Assembly: GCA_905213725.1 (NCBI GenBank)
Contig: CAJMJM010000074.1
Coordinates: forward strand, 1 to 9,268
Origin: Collinsella aerofaciens
GTDB lineage: Bacteria; Actinomycetota; Coriobacteriia; Coriobacteriales; Coriobacteriaceae
Direction: 5' to 3'
Length of the DNA: 9,268 nt
This document shows, piece after piece, positions 6,402-9,268 of this stretch. The stretch's first letter is position 1; each line of letters opens with the position of its first letter. A program made the translations under genes and the position numbers. A model generated the notes under the pieces. It was not told where the DNA came from. It worked only from the letters and a program-made list of their open reading frames with translations, and searched no databases.

Positions 6402-6573
6402 AGTTGATTGATGCGGGCTTTAAGGACTGTTCCAAGCTGCCAGCAGAGACGATATGAGCAGGACATAAAAACATTGAGAGCCCCTGCTGCATGAAAGACC
6501 GCGGATTAGGCCGACAATGGTGAGTGTCTAATTCAGCCGCGGCGGCCACGCCGCATTCATGGAAGGGGCTCCC
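6402..6573 (+). ncRNA. IS110 left-end leader, candidate bridge RNA region
   Basis: This is the non-coding stretch before the IS110 transposase. In the IS110 group (as in IS621) this end encodes the bridge RNA that pairs with target and donor DNA. Two foldable segments are visible: AGCAGG/CCTGCT (6457-6462 and 6483-6488, loop 20 bases), and a longer one with CCGCGG+ATTAG (6499-6509) pairing with CTAAT (6528-6532) and CCGCGG (6537-6542), with TCAG bulged at 6533-6536. Two hairpins with sizeable loops is the kind of layout expected, but the base pairing to target and donor cannot be tested because the element's right end lies outside the window. The exact left end of the element is also not resolved. 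Confidence 0.3.
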
Positions 6574-6958
6574 ATGCTCGATACTACCATCTTCGTCGGC
6601 CTCGACGTCCACGCCCGCTCGATAAAGGCAGTCTCCCTCGACGTCATGACCGGGGAGGTGCGCTGCGCGACCTTCGGCTACGACGCCGGGGCAGTCGCGG
6701 AGTGGGTGCGGTCCGTGGACCCAAAGGCCAGGTGCGTGTACGAGTCCGGGGTCACGGGGTTCGACCTGCAGAAGAGGCTCTCCGGCCTCGGGGTCGACTG
6801 CGTGGTCGGCGCCGTCTCGAAGATGATCAAGCCCAGCGCGGACAGGCGCAGGAAGAACGACCGCAACGACGCCGAGTTCCTCGCCCGCATGCTGTCGGTC
6901 GGCAACGTGGTCGAGGTGTGGGTCCCCGACGACGAGTGCGAGGCCGCCCGCGACCTGA
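6574..6958 (+). pseudogene. IS110-family transposase, N-terminal RuvC-like (DEDD) part, interrupted
   Basis: Codons 1-128 of an IS110-family transposase. The DEDD catalytic set of the RuvC-like domain is complete: D11 (VGLDVHARS), E57 (VYESG), and D96 and D99 in KNDRNDAEFLARM. The spacing closely follows that of IS621. The ATG at 6574 follows GGAAGGGG; the in-frame ATG at 6559 lies upstream of that site and is less likely. The reading frame is broken after L128 by an IS21-family element inserted at 6959. The downstream half, which should carry the second domain with the catalytic serine, resumes at 9220 and runs off the window. The frame happens to stay open into the IS21 element as far as 7935, which would give a chimeric product of about 453 residues if translated. 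The gene is judged inactive; it was intact before the insertion. Confidence 0.9.
6954..6958. repeat. Left target-site duplication of the IS21-family element (CCTGA)
   Basis: CCTGA immediately precedes the TGTTAGCG end of the IS and is repeated exactly at 9215-9219. Deleting the IS with one copy rejoins the IS110 transposase codons in frame (CTG ACC AGG GCG). Five bp lies within the IS21-family range of duplications. An adjoining A makes a 6-bp reading (ACCTGA) possible if the end is set one base earlier. Confidence 0.9.
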
Positions 6959-6968
6959 TGTTAGCGTC

Positions 6969-7056
6969 AATCTATTTTTCACCAGTTTCGCTAAACAGGC
7001 GCGCCGTTCGCGCAAAGGCGGTTTCACCGGTTGCGCTAACGTATTTTCACCGATTC
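6969..7056. repeat. Left-end array of four IS21 transposase-binding-type repeats
   Basis: The TTTCACC-like core occurs at 6977, 6999 (degenerate, GCGCGCC), 7022 and 7045. The first three cores are followed about eight bases on by CGCTAAAC, CGCAAAG and CGCTAACG; the fourth trails into CCGGTCACG next to the istB stop. The 22-23-bp period is about two helical turns, so bound transposase subunits would lie on one DNA face. Multiple end repeats are a known trait of IS21-family elements. Confidence 0.75.
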
Positions 7057-7059
7057 CGG

Positions 7060-7833
7060 TCACGGCTTGACGGGGCCGTCCCTCGGCAGGTCCTTCAGCC
7101 TGTAGGACCTGCCGGTTATCTTGACCAGGTGGCAGTGGTGGCACACCCTGTCCGCGATCGCGCTCGCCGCCACGTCGTCCCCGAACACCCTGCCCCAGCC
7201 GCTGATCCCCACGTTGGTGGTGATGATCGTCGAGCGCTGCTCGTAGCGCGTCGATATCAGCTGGAACAGCAGGTCCGCGCCCGCGCTGCCGACGTCGAGG
7301 TAGCCGAGCTCGTCGATGATCAGCAGCCTCGAGTGGGCGTAGTACTTGAGCCTCTTCTTGAGGATGCCGCGCGACGAGGCGTCCTCCAGGTCCTCGACGA
7401 GCCGGGCGCAGTCCACGAACCTGACCTCGCGCCCCGCCCTGACGGCCTCGATGCCCAGCGCGACGGCGAGGTGCGTCTTGCCCACGCCGGGGCTCCCCAC
7501 GAACAGGACGTTCTCGGCCCGCTCGACGAACCTCAGGGTCGCGAGCTCCTCGATCTCTGCGCGCGGGACCGACGGCTGGAAGTCCCAGTCGAAGTCCGCC
7601 AGCCCCTTGACGTAGGGGAACCCCGACGAACGTATGCGCTGGTTGGTGATCCTGACCTCCCGGGCGGCGACCTCGACGCGCGTCATCTCCTCGAGGGCGG
7701 AGGCGAAGCCCCGCTCGCCCGCGGCGACCATCCTCACGTAGTCGGGCAGGGACGCCGCCATCTCGTGCAGCCCGAGCGCGGAGAGGTTCGCCTGCGCCCT
7801 GATCGAGGGGCTGCCCTCCGCGACGGCGCCCAT
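7060..7833 (-). CDS. istB: IS21-family helper ATPase IstB
   Basis: A 257-residue AAA+ ATPase, the regulator that IS21-family transposition needs for target DNA remodelling and activation of IstA. A helical N-terminal region (residues 1-100) precedes the ATPase core. Walker A is GSPGVGKT (113-120), Walker B is LLIIDE (170-175), a sensor-1-like TTN is at 205-207, and R229 is in the arginine-finger region (IADRV). The ATG at 7833 overlaps the istA stop by one base (TGATG), which implies translational coupling; no independent strong ribosome binding site is needed. Length matches the usual 240-270 residues. The stop at 7060 lies about 100 bp inside the IS end, right at the innermost end repeat. 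The frame stays open far upstream across istA, but that is a GC effect. Confidence 0.95.
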   Translation of the reverse strand: MGAVAEGSPSIRAQANLSALGLHEMAASLPDYVRMVAAGERGFASALEEMTRVEVAAREVRITNQRIRSSGFPYVKGLADFDWDFQPSVPRAEIEELATLRFVERAENVLFVGSPGVGKTHLAVALGIEAVRAGREVRFVDCARLVEDLEDASSRGILKKRLKYYAHSRLLIIDELGYLDVGSAGADLLFQLISTRYEQRSTIITTNVGISGWGRVFGDDVAASAIADRVCHHCHLVKITGRSYRLKDLPRDGPVKP

Positions 7834-9065
7834 CACGCCCCTCCGAGCGAGTCGAGCAGCGCGAGGTTGGCGCGCGCGGCCTCGGCGATGTCCGCGTCGG
7901 CCAGGCCCCGCTTCCCCTCGAGGGCCTGCCCATAGTGGTCGGGGTCGTAGTTGATGGGCCTCGACGGCCCGGACGCGGCGTCGTGGACGGCGACCTCCTC
8001 GCCGGCCATCCTCACAACGACCTGGCCGCCGGGCATCGCTATGACGCTCACGCGCCGGCCGATGCAGCGCCTGGGCACGGACCACTCCCTGCCGGCGGCC
8101 CTGACGAGCATGGTCGGCGGGACGGTCTGGACGCTCACGTCGCCCACCATCGACTCGAGGAGCCGGAGGTTCCCGATGGGCCGCAGGCTCTCCTTCTCCC
8201 GCATGAACAGCGCGTCGGGCGGCAGGACGGTGGTGCGGTTCGGCTCCGAGTTGGCCTGGGCCTCGACCCGGGCCACCGCCTCGGCGAGGCCGCTCCACCC
8301 GGTGAACTCGCCGCCGTAGGCGAGCAGGCGGTTCAGGAAGCGGTTGGCCGACTCGTCCTTGCCCTTGGTCTGCGGCGAGCGCGGCGCGCAGAGTCTGAGC
8401 TCGAAGCCGGCCTCCCGCGCGAACCGCCACGCCCTCTCCTGCCTGGTCCTCCTGCGGCCCGAGACGGTCACCAGGCACGACATGTTGTCCGTGATGCACT
8501 CCTCCGGGACGCCGCCGAGGCGGGTGAAGGTGGCGAGCAGGCAGGACAGCAGGTCGTCGAGCGTGCGGCTCCTGACCGGTATGAAGCGGTGCTTCCGGGA
8601 GTAGCCGAGCGTCGCGGTGAACACGCTGAACTCGAAGACCTCGCCCTCCGAGTCGACGAGCCTCATGCCCTCCTTCCAGTCGAACTGCAGCTGCCTGCCC
8701 GGGGGCGTCTCGAACCGCGGGTGCGGCTCGCGGCCGCCCGCGCCCCCGAAGGGCACGTCGCGGGCCCGGCACCACGCGGTGAAGGCGCCGTACCCGGGCA
8801 GCCCCTCCCCGCGGCCCTCGCGCAGGAACGCGTAGACTGCCATCTTGGTCATCCCGGGCAGCTGGGCCTTCGCGCGGATCACCTCCTCGAGCGGGTCGAA
8901 GGCGCTGCCCCTCGCGGACCTCCCGTCGGCGGCGGACTCGCCCTCCCGCCAGTACTTGGCGACCGTGTGCCGGTCCATGCCGTGCCTCCTCGCGATCTCG
9001 CTGAAGTTCGGCTTCGCGCCGGACCCCCTGTAGACGTTCAGCTCTCCCATTACGTTTCGCTCCAT
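7833..9065 (-). CDS. istA: IS21-family transposase IstA
   Basis: A 410-residue DDE transposase that cuts and joins the IS ends together with IstB. A helix-turn-helix lies near the N-terminus (about 21-41, FSEIARRHGMDRHTVAKYW). The retroviral-integrase-like core follows, with D129 (LQFDWKEG), D193 (CITDNMS) and E238 in QTKGKDESANRF. A C-terminal beta-rich region follows (about 305-365). In many relatives the KGK motif is followed by V-E; here it reads K-D-E, so E238 keeps the expected place and D237 is an extra acid. The ATG at 9065 is preceded by GGAGGAG with six-base spacing; a second in-frame ATG at 9050 lacks such a site. The gene is full length and overlaps istB by one base. Confidence 0.95.
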   Translation of the reverse strand: MERNVMGELNVYRGSGAKPNFSEIARRHGMDRHTVAKYWREGESAADGRSARGSAFDPLEEVIRAKAQLPGMTKMAVYAFLREGRGEGLPGYGAFTAWCRARDVPFGGAGGREPHPRFETPPGRQLQFDWKEGMRLVDSEGEVFEFSVFTATLGYSRKHRFIPVRSRTLDDLLSCLLATFTRLGGVPEECITDNMSCLVTVSGRRRTRQERAWRFAREAGFELRLCAPRSPQTKGKDESANRFLNRLLAYGGEFTGWSGLAEAVARVEAQANSEPNRTTVLPPDALFMREKESLRPIGNLRLLESMVGDVSVQTVPPTMLVRAAGREWSVPRRCIGRRVSVIAMPGGQVVVRMAGEEVAVHDAASGPSRPINYDPDHYGQALEGKRGLADADIAEAARANLALLDSLGGA

Positions 9066-9078
9066 ATCCCGCTCCTCC

Positions 9079-9093
9079 CGGGTCGGATACCCG
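9079..9093 (-). repeat. Small hairpin in the istA leader
   Basis: CGGGT (9079-9083) and ACCCG (9089-9093) form a 5-bp stem around a five-base loop, between the proposed istA promoter and its ribosome binding site. It might restrain istA translation, a usual need for transposases. It is short and could be chance in GC-rich DNA. Confidence 0.3.
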
Positions 9094-9098
9094 ATCGG

Positions 9099-9127
9099 AG
9101 CATAGTTCCGTTAGCGCAGTTGGTGAA
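9099..9127 (-). promoter_or_regulatory. Probable istAB promoter overlapping an end repeat
   Basis: On the minus strand, TTCACC (9127-9122) and TATGCT (9104-9099) are separated by 17 bp, each matching four of six sigma-70 consensus bases. The -35 lies inside the innermost end repeat, so transposase bound there could repress its own transcription. It is the best promoter candidate upstream of istA; no experiment is implied. Confidence 0.5.
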
Positions 9128-9196
9128 AGTACGTTAGCGGGGTCGGCGAAAGCGCGTTAGCGCATTCGGCGAGATGCGTTTGCGAAAGTGGTCAAT
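9110..9196. repeat. Right-end array of four IS21 transposase-binding-type repeats
   Basis: Plus-strand units starting with GTTAGCG at 9110, 9133 and 9156 and GTTTGCG at 9178 are each paired with a GGYGAAA-like core at 9122, 9145, 9168 (GGCGAGA) and 9190 (GGTCAAT). These are the inverted counterparts of the left-end repeats. The spacing from the outside is again 22, 23 and 23 bp, and the outermost core is again 18 bp from the terminus. Confidence 0.8.
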
Positions 9197-9214
9197 TTTA
9201 GATTAGCGCTAACA

Positions 9215-9219
9215 CCTGA
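9215..9219. repeat. Right target-site duplication of the IS21-family element (CCTGA)
   Basis: Exact second copy of the CCTGA at 6954-6958, directly after the CGCTAACA end of the IS. Confidence 0.9.
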
Positions 9220-9268
9220 CCAGGGCGCTCGAGGACGCGAGGGACGACCTCTCGCGCTCGAAGCAGCG
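9220..9268 (+). pseudogene. IS110-family transposase, continuation after the IS21 insertion (runs off window)
   Basis: Joined to the left fragment through one CCTGA copy, this reads in frame as ...ARDLTRALEDARDDLSRSKQR. It continues the helical region that follows the RuvC-like domain in IS110 transposases. There is no start codon or promoter of its own in view. The rest of the gene and the IS110 right end are beyond the window. Confidence 0.85.

Larger units (their letters stand above)
6959..9214 (-). mobile_element. Complete IS21-family insertion sequence (2256 bp)
   Basis: The element runs from TGTTAGCG to CGCTAACA. The terminal inverted repeats match at 19 of the first 25 positions and begin with the TG...CA typical of the family. 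It encodes istA and istB on the minus strand, with istA first. Inside each end are four repeats of the type TTTCACC-N7-8-CGCTAAC, spaced 22, 23 and 23 bp counted from the outside; both sets begin 18 bp from their terminus. A CCTGA target duplication flanks it. Both genes are full length with intact catalytic motifs, so the element looks capable of movement. It sits inside an IS110-family transposase gene. I cannot assign it to a named ISfinder entry. Confidence 0.95.

Noticed and set aside
7834..8775. Upstream in-frame extension of istB overlapping istA (571 codons in all)
   Set aside because: The extension is Arg/Gly/Ala-rich with no homology-like features. The istB start at 7833 is fixed by the TGATG overlap and the normal IstB length.
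7935..9137. A 400-codon open frame on the plus strand opposite istA
   Set aside because: It is antisense to a clear IstA with HTH and DDE motifs; its Pro/Arg/Gly/Ala-rich translation is typical of a GC-driven shadow frame.

Overview
The window looks like a chromosomal segment of a high-GC gut actinobacterium. I favour Coriobacteriia, most likely Collinsella or a relative. That is inferred from protein style, strong AGGAGG-type ribosome binding sites and the gene mix, not from a database match. The left two thirds is ordinary chromosome. The right third is an insertion-sequence nest whose base composition is visibly more GC-rich.

Left part, all on the minus strand (read from right to left): an APC-family amino-acid permease (4767-3316), a metal-dependent amidohydrolase of the imidazolonepropionase / Xaa-Pro dipeptidase type (3184-1907), a LytS-like sensor histidine kinase (1788-403) and a LytTR-type response regulator that runs off the left edge (364-1). 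Permease plus amidohydrolase reads as an uptake-and-hydrolysis module for an amino acid derivative or small peptide. A hairpin terminator lies between the amidohydrolase and the kinase, and the kinase and regulator genes are 38 bp apart, so they form one two-component operon.

Middle: a 360-bp gene-free stretch (4768-5127) with several hairpins separates the permease from a divergent plus-strand gene (5128-6162). That gene encodes a membrane-anchored protein with a long basic cytoplasmic tail and an external C39-like cysteine peptidase domain. After it come a duplicated TCATTGGGGA motif and three tandem 62-bp units, each able to fold as a hairpin (6230-6400).

Right part: next to that palindromic array begins an IS110-family element. 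It has a structured leader (about 6402-6573), which is where IS110-group elements carry their bridge RNA, and a transposase gene starting at 6574. The transposase is split after codon 128 by a complete 2256-bp IS21-family element (6959-9214). The IS21 element has TGTTAGCG/CGCTAACA ends, a CCTGA target duplication, minus-strand istA and istB overlapping as TGATG, and four 22-23-bp-spaced repeats at each end in mirror-image register. Removing the IS21 element and one CCTGA copy restores the IS110 reading frame, which continues to the right edge of the window. The history read from the sequence is: palindromic repeat array, then IS110 insertion beside or into it, then IS21 insertion into the IS110 transposase.
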